The notes under the pieces are model-generated. The model made no database searches. It was not told the DNA's origin and saw only the letters and a list, made by a program, of their open reading frames with translations. From Sutcliffiella horikoshii (GTDB lineage Bacteria; Bacillota; Bacilli; Bacillales; Bacillaceae_I), in NCBI RefSeq assembly GCF_019931755.1, contig NZ_CP082918.1, forward strand, positions 3,452,001-3,516,000: DNA of 64,000 nt, read 5' to 3'. The position numbers and the translations under genes are program-made. Positions 15,522 to 24,390 of the stretch are shown piece after piece (the first letter of the stretch is position 1; the number at the start of each line of letters is the position of its first letter).

Positions 15522-17183
15522 TTATATCGGCACCTTAACCCAGAAGGTACTCCCTGTTCCCTCTATGCTTGAAACGCCAACGGTCCCTTTCATTTCTAGA
15601 ACATTCTGCTTTACAAGAGTCAAGCCTATACCTGTCCCTTCAACTCCTGGAATGGCATGGTTTACCCTGTAGAAAGGCTCAAAAATATTATCTTGGTGAC
15701 TTTGAGGGATGCCAATCCCCGTATCTTTTACAAAGATAGCTAAGTACCTGCCATCCACTCTCCAATAAAGCGTGACAGTTCCATGCTTTTTATTGTACTT
15801 AATAGCATTATTTAATAGATTGACCATTACTTGTTGAAAACGTATAGGATCGATTTCAATCGTAATATCTTCCACATCTTTTTCAATGTAAAGGGATATC
15901 CCTTTTTCCTTTGCATTATTGCTAACGGAATGCAAGCTATCCCAAACAGCATCTTTTATTCGAATTGGTTTTACATTTGTTTTAATTGTTTCTGGATTTG
16001 TATCAATACGAATTAGTTCTAAAATGTTGTTAATTAGTTGCAGGAGATGCCTGCTTGAACTCAGAATTTTGGCAAGTCTTGATTTTTGCTTTTCTGTGAG
16101 TGGATCTTTTTGATCACTCTCTAAAACTTGACTGTATCCTATAATAGAATTTAACGGCGTCCTTAACTCATGACTGATCATTGCCAGGAAATTCGTTTTG
16201 GTTTTACTTTCTCTCTCTACTTCATTTTTTTCAATGATAAGTCGTAATTTTCTCTCATTTTCTTTTAAATGCAAGTTTGCTACTTCCAATGTTTCTGTGT
16301 TTTGGGTCAACTCGTCCACTTTTGTCATTCGATCCAGCACAATAGTTACCTGATGGCAAATGGAATGAATTAAATCAAGTTCTTCTGATGTAAAAGTGGA
16401 ACGTTTTTTGGAACCGAAAGAAATGGTACCGACAAGTTCCCCAAATGATAGTAATGGTTCACACACATAAGCTTTAATTCCTAGCGGACGAATCAAATCT
16501 AATAGCTCATTTCCGCACTCATCCACATGCTCAAAAACCATTCTTTCTTTATTTTGTGCGACGGTACCACATACAGCTGTTCCCTTAACTAGAAACCTGA
16601 ACTTTTCCGCCTCTTCTTTGCAAATTCCCTGATGGTTTGTTAATACTAGGCGATTCTGTTCCTTATCCCAACTATAATTAATATAGATATCTAGGTCCAA
16701 TAAATTTGATAGCCTACAAAATAATGAATCTAAAAGTTGTTTCGGATCCTTGATGGAGGTCAACATGGCAGCAGATTCATTTAAAACGTTGAACTTTTCT
16801 TTGTGTCTGAAAAGAGCAGCTTCTGTCTCTTTCTGCCTATTTATATCCAAAAAGAGCATAGAAAAGTGGATTGCATCTATTGGGTAGATAATGACTTTAA
16901 ACCACCGAACCGGATTTTCCGAAAGTTTCAATTCATGTTGTACAAAATTGCCTTCTTGTATTACACTGTATGTATATTTAAGCAATATATTAAATGCATC
17001 TTTTTTTAAAAGATCAGAGAGTAGCATTCCCGATACCGATTGATTGGTGAGTCCTAGTAAATCAATCGCCACCCCATCAATGACACTGACTTTGAGGTCA
17101 GAATCGAACAGGATAAATCCCTTAGATGCATCGAGCGATTCACGTTCACTTTGTATTAAACTATTAACACCGATTGTTTCCAA
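15522..17183 (-). CDS. PAS-GAF hybrid sensor histidine kinase
   Basis: 553 residues, soluble (no membrane helix). PAS-like region about 20-115, GAF domain about 145-285, coiled linker, HisKA with His at about 338 in AMISHELRTPLNSIIGYSQ, and HATPase about 440-550 with NLLNNAIKYN, VKDTGIGIP and GTGIGLTLVKQ. It probably senses a cytoplasmic ligand or redox state. The in-frame TTG at 17183 directly abuts the AGGAGG, too close for initiation. The best spaced codon is ATC at about residue 4, so the exact start is uncertain. Confidence 0.85.
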   Translation of the reverse strand: METIGVNSLIQSERESLDASKGFILFDSDLKVSVIDGVAIDLLGLTNQSVSGMLLSDLLKKDAFNILLKYTYSVIQEGNFVQHELKLSENPVRWFKVIIYPIDAIHFSMLFLDINRQKETEAALFRHKEKFNVLNESAAMLTSIKDPKQLLDSLFCRLSNLLDLDIYINYSWDKEQNRLVLTNHQGICKEEAEKFRFLVKGTAVCGTVAQNKERMVFEHVDECGNELLDLIRPLGIKAYVCEPLLSFGELVGTISFGSKKRSTFTSEELDLIHSICHQVTIVLDRMTKVDELTQNTETLEVANLHLKENERKLRLIIEKNEVERESKTKTNFLAMISHELRTPLNSIIGYSQVLESDQKDPLTEKQKSRLAKILSSSRHLLQLINNILELIRIDTNPETIKTNVKPIRIKDAVWDSLHSVSNNAKEKGISLYIEKDVEDITIEIDPIRFQQVMVNLLNNAIKYNKKHGTVTLYWRVDGRYLAIFVKDTGIGIPQSHQDNIFEPFYRVNHAIPGVEGTGIGLTLVKQNVLEMKGTVGVSSIEGTGSTFWVKVPI

Positions 17184-17639
17184 CCTCCTTACTTAACTTT
17201 ACTTATTGAAGGGGGTGCCACAAATCATATAAGAAACGTATAATTAGCAAGACTTACCTTCAAATAAGAAAGGTTAAAGGTAAGTGATGTGATCATCACA
17301 TATACCTGTAATTTTTTGCAAGGAAATAGCACATTAGTACTTGTACTATATGCATTATAGCTTTTATACTCGATTATTTGAACCTTATGTTTCTCATATT
17401 CAATATGTATGCTTTGCTATTTTACATCTAAACACTATTGAACAACCACTCAAAACAGCACTTTTCATGTAGCTTTTCCCCTCCTTTCACACCGAAAAAC
17501 CCTTATTTCACAAGCTTTTTTCTACTTTTTGATAAAGATACAAAAATATCATACTCTTTATTAAAATAATGTTTCTTACATGTAAACTTAACAATATTTA
17601 CCGGAATTTACATACAAAAAAAGAGAAGCAAAAGCCCCC
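17184..17639. other. Intergenic region between the kinase and the PHA cluster
   Basis: AT-rich, no gene seen. An inverted repeat CTTACCTT-N16-AAGGTAAG lies at 17253-17284, about 70-100 bases upstream of the kinase gene, a possible operator. The remainder holds no structure I can name. Confidence 0.45.
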
Positions 17640-17753
17640 CTAATGGTTTTCTTTTAGACTTATTAGAAATTGCATAAAAACGGTTGCTCCTATCCCCATA
17701 TATTCTATATACGGGTTCATATCCCATTTAGGGTTCTCATGTAAGACATTCAT
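17640..17753 (-). CDS. 37-codon ORF translationally coupled to phaC
   Basis: MNVLHENPKWDMNPYIEYMG followed by IGATVFMQFLISLKENH. The ATG overlaps the phaC stop (ATGA at 17750-17753), and GGGAGGG inside the last phaC codons is a well spaced RBS. The protein has a polar N-terminal half and a hydrophobic C-terminal helix. No family recognised. Good RBS and coupling suggest a real gene; it may bind granules or the synthase, which is inference. Confidence 0.6.
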   Translation of the reverse strand: MNVLHENPKWDMNPYIEYMGIGATVFMQFLISLKENH

Positions 17754-18805
17754 ATTCTATCCCTCCCACTCTGTGAATCTATTGGTTCTGACCTTTCATG
17801 CAACCAATTATCCAGATATTCAGGTAGTTTGCCATTTTTAACAGATGTACCTGTATGTCCACCTGTTAAAATGTGAGATGTCTTATCAACACTTCCCACC
17901 TCTTCCATAATTGGTAGAATGTGATCAAGCGGTACAAGCCGATCCCCCTCTGTACCTACTACAAATAGATTCGCATTAATATTAGATAGCTTGGCTTCTT
18001 GGCCATTTATTTTACTCTCATTTTTAATTAGCTTGTTGTCCTTTGTAAAATCCCCAATGATTTGCTTGGCAACACCACCGGTTAAAGGAATGTGTCCTTT
18101 TGTCCAAGCATTAAACCGGTGCCATTTGTCTACATAAGCTTTATTATCCCGATTCAATAAAAGAGATAGATAAGGAGTAAAATAAATTGGTGATGTAACC
18201 ATACGTATACCCGCTTCAACATAAGACGCTGGAATAATTCCAAGCTCATCAATATAACGAGAGCTGTCCCATTTATCTTCTCTCAAAGCTTTTACCCATT
18301 TATCAAAATAACTAGGAGTGCTGAAGTCAACAGGCGTGACAAACAGGACTAGATTTTTAATTGGTTCCTTTGCTATAGAAGCATACATAGCCGCAAGTGT
18401 ACCCCCAAGACAATAACCAAAGATGGTCATTTCTTTCGCACCGGAATGCTTAATTGCCTGCTTAAACCCACTTTGAATATACTCTGTAATAAAGTTATCT
18501 AGTGTCATGTCCCTGTCTTCTAGCCCTGGCTTTCCAAAATCAATCATATAAACATCAAAACCCTTTTTCACAAGTGCTTCAATAGTACTCCCGCCGGATA
18601 TCATGTCTAGGATAAATGGCTGATTAATCAAAGAATAGATGATAAAAATTGGCACGTTGTATTTTCTTACAGGTGCTTTGTAATACCAAAGGGTAGCTTT
18701 GTTTTTTCTCCAAATAGATTGTCTGGCCGTTACTCCATCCTTAAATGGCGTTTCATTATAATGCATCATTTCCTTTTTCCATGCATCCAGCTTAAAATCA
18801 TTCAT
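17750..18805 (-). CDS. phaC: Class IV polyhydroxyalkanoate synthase catalytic subunit PhaC
   Basis: 351 residues from the ATG at 18805 (an alternative GTG lies three codons earlier). Alpha/beta-hydrolase with the lipase-like box GYCLGGT carrying the catalytic Cys, Asp in VGTEGDRLVPLDH and His in LTGGHTGTS. Works with PhaR to polymerise 3-hydroxyacyl-CoA into storage granules. The start overlaps the phaR stop (ATGAATGA), indicating coupling. Confidence 0.93.
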   Translation of the reverse strand: MNDFKLDAWKKEMMHYNETPFKDGVTARQSIWRKNKATLWYYKAPVRKYNVPIFIIYSLINQPFILDMISGGSTIEALVKKGFDVYMIDFGKPGLEDRDMTLDNFITEYIQSGFKQAIKHSGAKEMTIFGYCLGGTLAAMYASIAKEPIKNLVLFVTPVDFSTPSYFDKWVKALREDKWDSSRYIDELGIIPASYVEAGIRMVTSPIYFTPYLSLLLNRDNKAYVDKWHRFNAWTKGHIPLTGGVAKQIIGDFTKDNKLIKNESKINGQEAKLSNINANLFVVGTEGDRLVPLDHILPIMEEVGSVDKTSHILTGGHTGTSVKNGKLPEYLDNWLHERSEPIDSQSGRDRI

Positions 18806-19241
18806 CAAGATCACTTACTAGAGAACGGACAATCTTTTCATCATGTCCAAGCAATGAAGATACTATTGCTTGGCGTTCAGCCATGTCCTCCAAAATCACT
18901 TTTACCACATTTCTTTCCTGGGTTTGCCCCGAAGAGGCCGTTCCTTCCTGTAACTGCCCTTCAAGGCGATCAATTTTATCTTCTATTTGAATAAGCAGCT
19001 TAGCAATATTGGCAACGTCATTTTTAGTAGGAAAGTTATATTTTAAAGAAAGCACTTCTACTTGTTCTCGCACCTTTTTTAACTTTTCTGCTTCTAACTC
19101 ACTTTCAAGCCCTACAATGCGAAATACCGACTCCTTGTTCAAACCGGACTTTATCGCTTCATTCCACTCATTCTCTATTTTTATTGCTTTAACTTTTAAT
19201 TTTTTGTTCCTTTCATCTTTATTATTGCTTGAATGCAACAT
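18798..19241 (-). CDS. phaR: PHA synthase subunit PhaR
   Basis: 147 residues, hydrophilic and helical with a coiled-coil middle (IENEWNEAIKSGLNKESVFR, then LESELEAEKLKKVREQVEVL). Length and position match PhaR of Bacillus class IV synthases, which PhaC requires for activity and granule attachment. Overlaps phaC by 8 bases. Confidence 0.88.
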   Translation of the reverse strand: MLHSSNNKDERNKKLKVKAIKIENEWNEAIKSGLNKESVFRIVGLESELEAEKLKKVREQVEVLSLKYNFPTKNDVANIAKLLIQIEDKIDRLEGQLQEGTASSGQTQERNVVKVILEDMAERQAIVSSLLGHDEKIVRSLVSDLDE

Positions 19242-19272
19242 CGTTGGTTCACCCTTTCATTCCAATTCAACC

Positions 19273-20049
19273 TCATATTAAGGAGGTCATTCCTCCATCT
19301 ACCACCAAAATGTGTCCCACACAGTAATCGGATGCATGAGAAGACAAGAACACCGCCGCTCCCTTTAAATCATGTTCGCCTCCGAAACGTTTTGCAGGTA
19401 TTTGTTCTTTTAACATTGGAGCAGAGTGTTCTATTATTTTTTCGGTGATTTTAGTAGGAAACATTCCAGGTGCGATGGCATTTACTTGTATATTATATGG
19501 AGCGAGTTTTACAGCAAGGTCTTTGGTAAACGTAATGACCCCTCCTTTGCTTGTATTATAAGCAATGGTGTCCATTAGTTTTGGATCTGTCCCACCCATT
19601 CCAGAGACAGAAGCAATATTGATTATTTTTCCGTTACCTTGCTTCTGCATGACTCTTGCAGCTTTTTGGCTAAATAAAAACAGTCCCTTCAAGTTCACAT
19701 TCATCACTTTATCCCACTTGTCAGCTGGCAAATCCAATGTTGGCGCCATCCAAGAGGTTCCACTGTTGTTTACAAGGATATCCAACGTTCCAAAGTGCTT
19801 CACCGTTTCCTCAATGACATGTTGAATTTCTTCCTCTTTTGTTACATCACACGTAAATGCCAGTGATTTTACGCCTTTTTGTTTCAATTCCTCGCTAACT
19901 TTTTGGCAAGAGGCAAGATCACGTGAACATACAACAACGTTCGCCCCCGCTTCAGCAAGAGCATTTGCCATTTGTGCCCCAAGCCCCTTTCCTCCCCCAG
20001 TCACAATTGCCGTTTTGTTCTCTAGATTGAACAAATCTTTTACTTCCAT
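19273..20049 (-). CDS. SDR oxidoreductase, probable acetoacetyl-CoA reductase for PHA synthesis
   Basis: 258 residues from the ATG at 20049 (AGAGGGGG seven bases upstream; the adjacent ATG at 20052 is possible; 28 further upstream codons lack a site). Rossmann motif TGGGKGLGAQ, NNSG motif in LVNNSGTS, catalytic Ser in IASVSG and YxxxK as YNTSK. SDRs with this context supply 3-hydroxyacyl-CoA (PhaB). The sequence also resembles gluconate 5-dehydrogenase-like SDRs, so the substrate rests on the neighbouring phaRC genes. Confidence 0.75.
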   Translation of the reverse strand: MEVKDLFNLENKTAIVTGGGKGLGAQMANALAEAGANVVVCSRDLASCQKVSEELKQKGVKSLAFTCDVTKEEEIQHVIEETVKHFGTLDILVNNSGTSWMAPTLDLPADKWDKVMNVNLKGLFLFSQKAARVMQKQGNGKIINIASVSGMGGTDPKLMDTIAYNTSKGGVITFTKDLAVKLAPYNIQVNAIAPGMFPTKITEKIIEHSAPMLKEQIPAKRFGGEHDLKGAAVFLSSHASDYCVGHILVVDGGMTSLI

Positions 20050-20196
20050 CATGTGTCCCCCTCTTTGTTTGCTAGTTTCCTTTTTCAGTCTAGTAACAAT
20101 TAATAGATTCCATATAGTATAGTAGGGAAGCACTCAAGGTGTGTATAAAATGATGAATTGGTGGAGGTGGAAAATACATTTATTCAAAAAAAGCAT

Positions 20197-20232
20197 AAAA
20201 AAAAGACCCTCCAGATGGAGAGCCTTTTTCAA
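20197..20232 (-). terminator. Terminator of the cold-shock gene
   Basis: On the minus strand GGCTCTCCATCTGGAGGGTC forms a hairpin (CTCC/GGAG core), followed by eight T. Confidence 0.8.
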
Positions 20233-20244
20233 GCTATGTCAAAA

Positions 20245-20442
20245 TTACTTTTGAACGTTAGTTGCTTGAGGTCCACGAGCGCCTTGCTCGATTTCGAAAG
20301 TTACTGTTTGACCTTCTTCTAAAGATTTGAAACCTTCGCCTTGAATAGCGGAGAAATGTACGAATACATCGTCTTGTCCGTCTACTTCGATGAAACCGAA
20401 TCCTTTTTCAGCGTTGAACCATTTTACTTTACCTTCTAACAT
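20245..20442 (-). CDS. Cold-shock protein (CspB-like)
   Basis: 65 residues from ATG 20442 (AGGAGG seven bases upstream). One OB-fold with RNP1 KGFGFIEV and RNP2 DVFVHFSAI. Single-stranded RNA/DNA chaperone. [20 protein letters not shown] is nearly identical to CspB. The region before it is long and without genes, fitting the usual long csp leader that controls translation at low temperature. Confidence 0.95.
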   Translation of the reverse strand: MLEGKVKWFNAEKGFGFIEVDGQDDVFVHFSAIQGEGFKSLEEGQTVTFEIEQGARGPQATNVQK

Positions 20443-20908
20443 AATGTTTCCTCCTACAGTGGAACTTTTCCACAATTGTATTACCATTCTTGCTCTGCAT
20501 AATCTTTCAAGACGAAAAACATTGAAGTAAATTCCTTCTATCAGCCTTACCGAACAAAAACAATTAACTTAATCATAGAGGTTATGTATCAAAAAATCAA
20601 GTTTTATTTGGTTTTGCTAGTAACTTCCATTAGAAAAGTGTACTTTGTTACGGGTGAAGACATACAAGATTTGCTGCAACGATGGTGATTTTCTGTAGTA
20701 GTGTACCCATTTCTCAACTTTTTATAAACCTATATTTTAAAATTTTTTTCTATATACCACTTCTTCATGGTTGAAGTAAGCAGCCACTGGAAAATACTTT
20801 TTTAAAAATAAACCATTTAGTACTTTTCTTTTTCCGATTGTTTTTGTAAGATAGTACAATATTCAACAACAATAGACAAATGTATTTTTAGGGAGGACAC
20901 TGGACACC
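20443..20908. other. csp leader/promoter region and symporter promoter region
   Basis: 466 bases between divergent genes. The part next to csp likely holds the regulated 5' leader. The part next to the symporter includes ACAATATTCAAC and TATTTTTAGGGAGG. No hairpin or known riboswitch could be assigned. Confidence 0.4.
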
Positions 20909-22069
20909 ATGAGAAAATTCGGACTTTTACCTAGAATTATCCTTGCCATTGTATTAGGTGTAACTGTTGGAAGTTTTGCACCTGAATGGTTCGTTAAAAT
21001 ATTCGTTACGTTTAACGAGATCTTCGGAAACTTTTTAGGATTTGCAATTCCATTAATCATTATTGCATTTATTGCGCCTGGTATAGGGGAAATTGGAAAA
21101 GGGGCAGGAAAGTTTCTTGGTTTGACTGCATCCATCGCCTATCTGTCTACCATTGCAGCAGGCGTCTTAGCCTATTTCGCTGCCAGTACGTTATACCCGA
21201 CCATATTAAAGAACGCTAGCCTGACAGGAACAATGGAAAACCCAGAGGAAGCATTATTAAAGCCTTTCTTAGAACTTGAAATTCCAGCACCCTTTGAAGT
21301 GATGACTGCCCTGATTATTGCATTTACCCTGGGACTTGGAATGTCCGCAATCAAAGGGGAAGCATTAAAAACAGCAATGATCGAGTTTAGAAGCATTATT
21401 GAACTTGTCATCTCCAAAGTGATCATTCCGCTTTTACCTATTCATATTCTTGGTATATTCGCAAACATGACTTACGGAGGGCAGGTTCAAACGATTATCA
21501 ATGTATTTGCAAAGGTCTTTGTATTGATTATTTTATTACATCTGATCATGCTAATCATTCAATATTCCGTAAGCGGTGCTATGTCTAGAAAAAATCCTTT
21601 TGCGATGCTTAAATCTATGATGGCTGCCTATTTTACAGCTCTTGGAACTCAGTCTTCTGCTTCGACCATTCCAGTTACCCTTGAGCGCACTAAGAAAATG
21701 GGGGTAAGAGAAAAGACAGCAGATTTTACCGTTCCATTGCTTGCAAACATCCATCTGTCAGGTAGTACGATAACGATTGTTTCGTGTGCGATGGCAATCA
21801 TGTTTATCAATGGAATGGATTATTCCTTGTTTATCGTCCTTCCTTTCATTATGATGCTTGGTGTTACGATGATAGCTGCCCCTGGCGTACCAGGCGGGGC
21901 TGTAATGGCTGCTATCGGTCTGTTACAGACAATGCTTGGATTTGATGCAACAATGGTATCTTTGATGATCGCTCTTTATCTTGCTCAAGATAGTTTCGGA
22001 ACAGCATGTAATGTTACTGGTGACGGTGCCATTGCAAATGCTGTGGACAGGCTTACTGTCCCTAAATAA
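20909..22069 (+). CDS. Dicarboxylate/amino acid:cation symporter
   Basis: 386 residues of the DAACS (glutamate/aspartate transporter) fold: eight helices and two re-entrant hairpins. HP1 serine-rich motif in LGTQSSASTIPVT, conserved region around IHLSGSTITIVSCAMA, HP2 in APGVPGGAVMAA, and TM8 AQDSFGTACNVTGDG with the substrate-binding Asp and Asn. Couples Na+ or H+ to uptake of dicarboxylic amino acids; the exact substrate cannot be read. Monocistronic. Confidence 0.88.
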   Translation: MRKFGLLPRIILAIVLGVTVGSFAPEWFVKIFVTFNEIFGNFLGFAIPLIIIAFIAPGIGEIGKGAGKFLGLTASIAYLSTIAAGVLAYFAASTLYPTILKNASLTGTMENPEEALLKPFLELEIPAPFEVMTALIIAFTLGLGMSAIKGEALKTAMIEFRSIIELVISKVIIPLLPIHILGIFANMTYGGQVQTIINVFAKVFVLIILLHLIMLIIQYSVSGAMSRKNPFAMLKSMMAAYFTALGTQSSASTIPVTLERTKKMGVREKTADFTVPLLANIHLSGSTITIVSCAMAIMFINGMDYSLFIVLPFIMMLGVTMIAAPGVPGGAVMAAIGLLQTMLGFDATMVSLMIALYLAQDSFGTACNVTGDGAIANAVDRLTVPK

Positions 22070-22076
22070 CAAAGAA

Positions 22077-22116
22077 AAAGGTGGTGCCCATCTTCAACAG
22101 GGCGCCACCTTTTTTG
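22077..22116 (+). terminator. Terminator after the symporter gene
   Basis: AAGGTGGTGCCC and GGGCGCCACCTT pair around ATCTTCAACA and are followed by TTTTTT. Confidence 0.9.
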
Positions 22117-22126
22117 TCTAGGTAAT

Positions 22127-22312
22127 TTATTTGAGCGCGCAAGCTACCCTATCGTAGCCAAATTGCTCTAAGAATTCGTTGTATGCTTCTATTTTGCCAA
22201 GGATTACTTCATGTTGATTCTCTCCTGGAGTGGTCGCCTCCATCTCTTTGCAATACTCCTTAATCCTTGATTCCACATAAGAAATAATCGCTGTTTCATT
22301 AAAAGAAGTCAT
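22127..22312 (-). CDS. Small conserved-looking cytoplasmic protein, unknown
   Basis: 61 residues, helical, acidic: MTSFNETAIISYVESRIKEY at the N-terminus and EAYNEFLEQFGYDRVA near the end. AGGTGATAGG-type site before ATG. I recognise no family. It stands alone, with palindromic element copy 2 upstream. Confidence 0.6.
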   Translation of the reverse strand: MTSFNETAIISYVESRIKEYCKEMEATTPGENQHEVILGKIEAYNEFLEQFGYDRVACALK

Positions 22313-22408
22313 TTCCTATCACCTCACTTATTGATAGTAGGTAAATACCCTCCTTCTAAATACAACAAACAAGAGCTAGCACATCCATTTTTACAAAATT
22401 TTTATCTG

Positions 22409-22549
22409 ATTGGTTAATCACCGCTGTTCCTTTCCGCAAATGGCTTCGCTTTCCTAGGGGCGGTGCTTGAGCCTCCTCGCTTCGCTGCGGGGTCTCAAGC
22501 TACCGCTATCTCCCTCAGGAGTCTCCGCCATTTGCTCCAATCCACAGCT
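22409..22549 (+). repeat. Palindromic element copy 2, unit A
   Basis: GCTGT...ACAGC outer pair (22423-22549), GCAAATGGC/GCCATTTGC stem and TTGAGCCTCCTCG...GGGGTCTCAA centre. Preceded by the flank TTGGTTAATC also found at copy 4. Spacer to unit B is about 83 bp. Confidence 0.85.
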
Positions 22550-22632
22550 AGAAATTACGTGAAAGAATAGTTATTGGCTTTTCAGTAACTCAGTTAGAAA
22601 TTTTTTAATCTTAAGGAGAATGAAGTCACCTT

Positions 22633-22759
22633 GTTGATTGAAGTGGAAGGCGCGTAGACGCCCGCGGGAGGAAGGGACAAGTGAGACCCCGGAAGGCGAA
22701 GCCTGAGGAGGCTCACGGACCGCCCGCAGGCATGCGAAGCGCCTGAAACGGAAATCAAC
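22633..22759 (-). repeat. Palindromic element copy 2, unit B
   Basis: GTTGATT/AATCAAC outer stem, GGCGC/GCGCC inner stem, GTGAGACCCC...GAGGAGGCTCAC centre. Ends 20 bases beyond the T-run of the SASP terminator. Confidence 0.85.
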
Positions 22760-22778
22760 GGTATTATAAAGTTTCTTA

Positions 22779-22806
22779 CTAAAAAAGAGACTCAATTTTG
22801 AGTCCC
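22779..22806 (-). terminator. Terminator of the SASP gene
   Basis: On the minus strand GGACTC and GAGTCT pair around AAAATT and are followed by TTTTT. Confidence 0.75.
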
Positions 22807-22812
22807 GTCTGG

Positions 22813-22998
22813 TTATTCTCCTAATTCGACTAAATCGGAAACAGCAACTTGGGTACGTTCTTCTCCGGGACCGCGAAGGTGAACGGTCGCCGTTTTTCCA
22901 TCCTCGCTTAGTGAATCAATCCACACCTTTGTTCCTTCAAAGGTCACCTCTATCGTTGCGGAAGAGGTTAGTATTTGTCTTGCACGTGTTTCATCCAT
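22813..22998 (-). CDS. sspH: H-type small acid-soluble spore protein
   Basis: 61 residues from ATG 22998 (AGGGAG eight bases upstream). DETRARQILTSSATIEVTFE and the VWIDSL...GKTATVHL pattern match the H-type SASP family (MDxxRAKxI...VxVYI), minor proteins of the spore core made in the forespore. A sigma-G promoter would be expected upstream but is not assigned. Confidence 0.85.
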   Translation of the reverse strand: MDETRARQILTSSATIEVTFEGTKVWIDSLSEDGKTATVHLRGPGEERTQVAVSDLVELGE

Positions 22999-23130
22999 TC
23001 TCTTCACTCCCTAATCCATTATTCATCCATCACATGATTCAAGCTTATTCTTCCAAAAACAGGCCGTTTTATCCCTTTGAAGTTTAAGTTTCAAGGTATT
23101 TTGTCAACAATGAAAGAAGAGGTGAATGAG

Positions 23131-23379
23131 ATGAAGTTAAGGAAGGAAGAAAAAGAACAACTGAGCGAAGCCATTGATCAGATGAATGAAAGCCTGGACA
23201 GGTTCATTGAATTTTATAATGAGTCAGAAGACGACAAACCTATCATTTCATTCAATGATGAGGTAATACAATTGATTGAAGCAGGGAAACAGAAATACGG
23301 GGAAGAGGCATTAACACAAAAGATTAATTCCATTGTGAAAGAAGTGCTCTCTTTTATTTCCACTGAGGATGAACGGTAG
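23131..23379 (+). CDS. mstX: Mistic homologue (short form), partner of the YugO channel
   Basis: 82 residues from ATG 23131 (GAGGTG six bases upstream). EEKEQLSEAIDQMNESLDRF and FYNESEDDKPII match B. subtilis Mistic (EEKEQLSTAIDRMNEGLDAF, LYNESEIDEPL), an acidic four-helix membrane-associating protein encoded with yugO. The extra N-terminal segment of B. subtilis Mistic is absent, as in shorter homologues. The stop TAG directly abuts the yugO ATG. Confidence 0.88.
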   Translation: MKLRKEEKEQLSEAIDQMNESLDRFIEFYNESEDDKPIISFNDEVIQLIEAGKQKYGEEALTQKINSIVKEVLSFISTEDER

Positions 23380-24390
23380 ATGGATAGGATCAAGGAACAG
23401 ACTTCCCTTATATTCAGGTTTGTACATTGGCCTTTAATAGCAAGGATATTAGTCATTATTTTTGTCATAAATATTACTTTCGGATTTCTCATTCATTACA
23501 TAGAACCAGCTGAGTTCCCCTCTATTTTCGATGGAATATGGTGGGCAATTGTCACTACCGCAACTTTGGGTTATGGAGATTATGTGCCGGTTACTGTTAC
23601 AGGAAGATCGTTAGCTATTATTCTCATATTATTTGGTACAGGTTTTGTCACTACATATTTTGTATCACTGGCTGCAAGCGCCATCGCAACACAAAATGAT
23701 TACTTGGAGGGCAAAGTGGATTATCGAGGATCTGAACATATTATCGTCATTGGTTGGAATGAGCGGGTAAGAGAAACTTTAAGGCAAATCAATTCTATGA
23801 GCAATAAACCATTATCTATTGTTTTAATTGATTCAACACTTGAGAAAAACCCTCTACATGATCAAAACGTCCATTTTATTAAAGGAAACCCCTGTAATGA
23901 TCAGACCTTGCTTTCGGCTAATGTAAAGAGTGCCGGTTTTGTTGTCATTTCGGCGGATCAAAGCAAGGATGAAGTTCAAGCGGATATGAACTCTGTGTTA
24001 ACGCTGCTGGCTGTAAAAGGGTTAAATCCAGATGTGTATACAATCGCGGAGATCTTGACGTCTACACAAGTGAAGAATGCACAACGTGCTGGTGCGGATG
24101 AAGTAATTCAAACCAATATGTTTACAAGTTATGTGATGACCAACAGCATGATGTCAAATGGGATGTCCAATACATTGTTAAATATGTTAGATCAGCTGAA
24201 AGGCAGCAAACTGAAGTATCTTGAAGTAGAGAAAGATATGATAGGAACAACATTTGAAAAGCTGAGCAACCAGATGCTTCAAAAAAAAATTCTAATCATC
24301 GGGATAAAAAGAAGAGGGGACACCATGGTCAACCCTCCTCTTTACACGCTAATACAAGCGGATGACTGTCTGCTTGTCATTAAAGATTAA
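23380..24390 (+). CDS. yugO: Potassium channel YugO
   Basis: 336 residues. Two membrane helices flank a pore loop with the selectivity filter TTATLGYGDYVPVT (about residues 62-75). A cytoplasmic RCK/TrkA-N domain follows (about 115-240, HIIVIGWNERVRETL) with a C-terminal TrkA-C-like part. YugO mediates K+ efflux, which in B. subtilis biofilms carries electrical signals. The start follows the mstX stop with no gap. Its TAA overlaps the stop codon of convergent yugN. Confidence 0.93.
   Translation: MDRIKEQTSLIFRFVHWPLIARILVIIFVINITFGFLIHYIEPAEFPSIFDGIWWAIVTTATLGYGDYVPVTVTGRSLAIILILFGTGFVTTYFVSLAASAIATQNDYLEGKVDYRGSEHIIVIGWNERVRETLRQINSMSNKPLSIVLIDSTLEKNPLHDQNVHFIKGNPCNDQTLLSANVKSAGFVVISADQSKDEVQADMNSVLTLLAVKGLNPDVYTIAEILTSTQVKNAQRAGADEVIQTNMFTSYVMTNSMMSNGMSNTLLNMLDQLKGSKLKYLEVEKDMIGTTFEKLSNQMLQKKILIIGIKRRGDTMVNPPLYTLIQADDCLLVIKD

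Noticed and set aside
22633..22759. Element units as plain terminators
   Set aside because: They lack a T-run after the stem and usually lie beyond a separate complete terminator.
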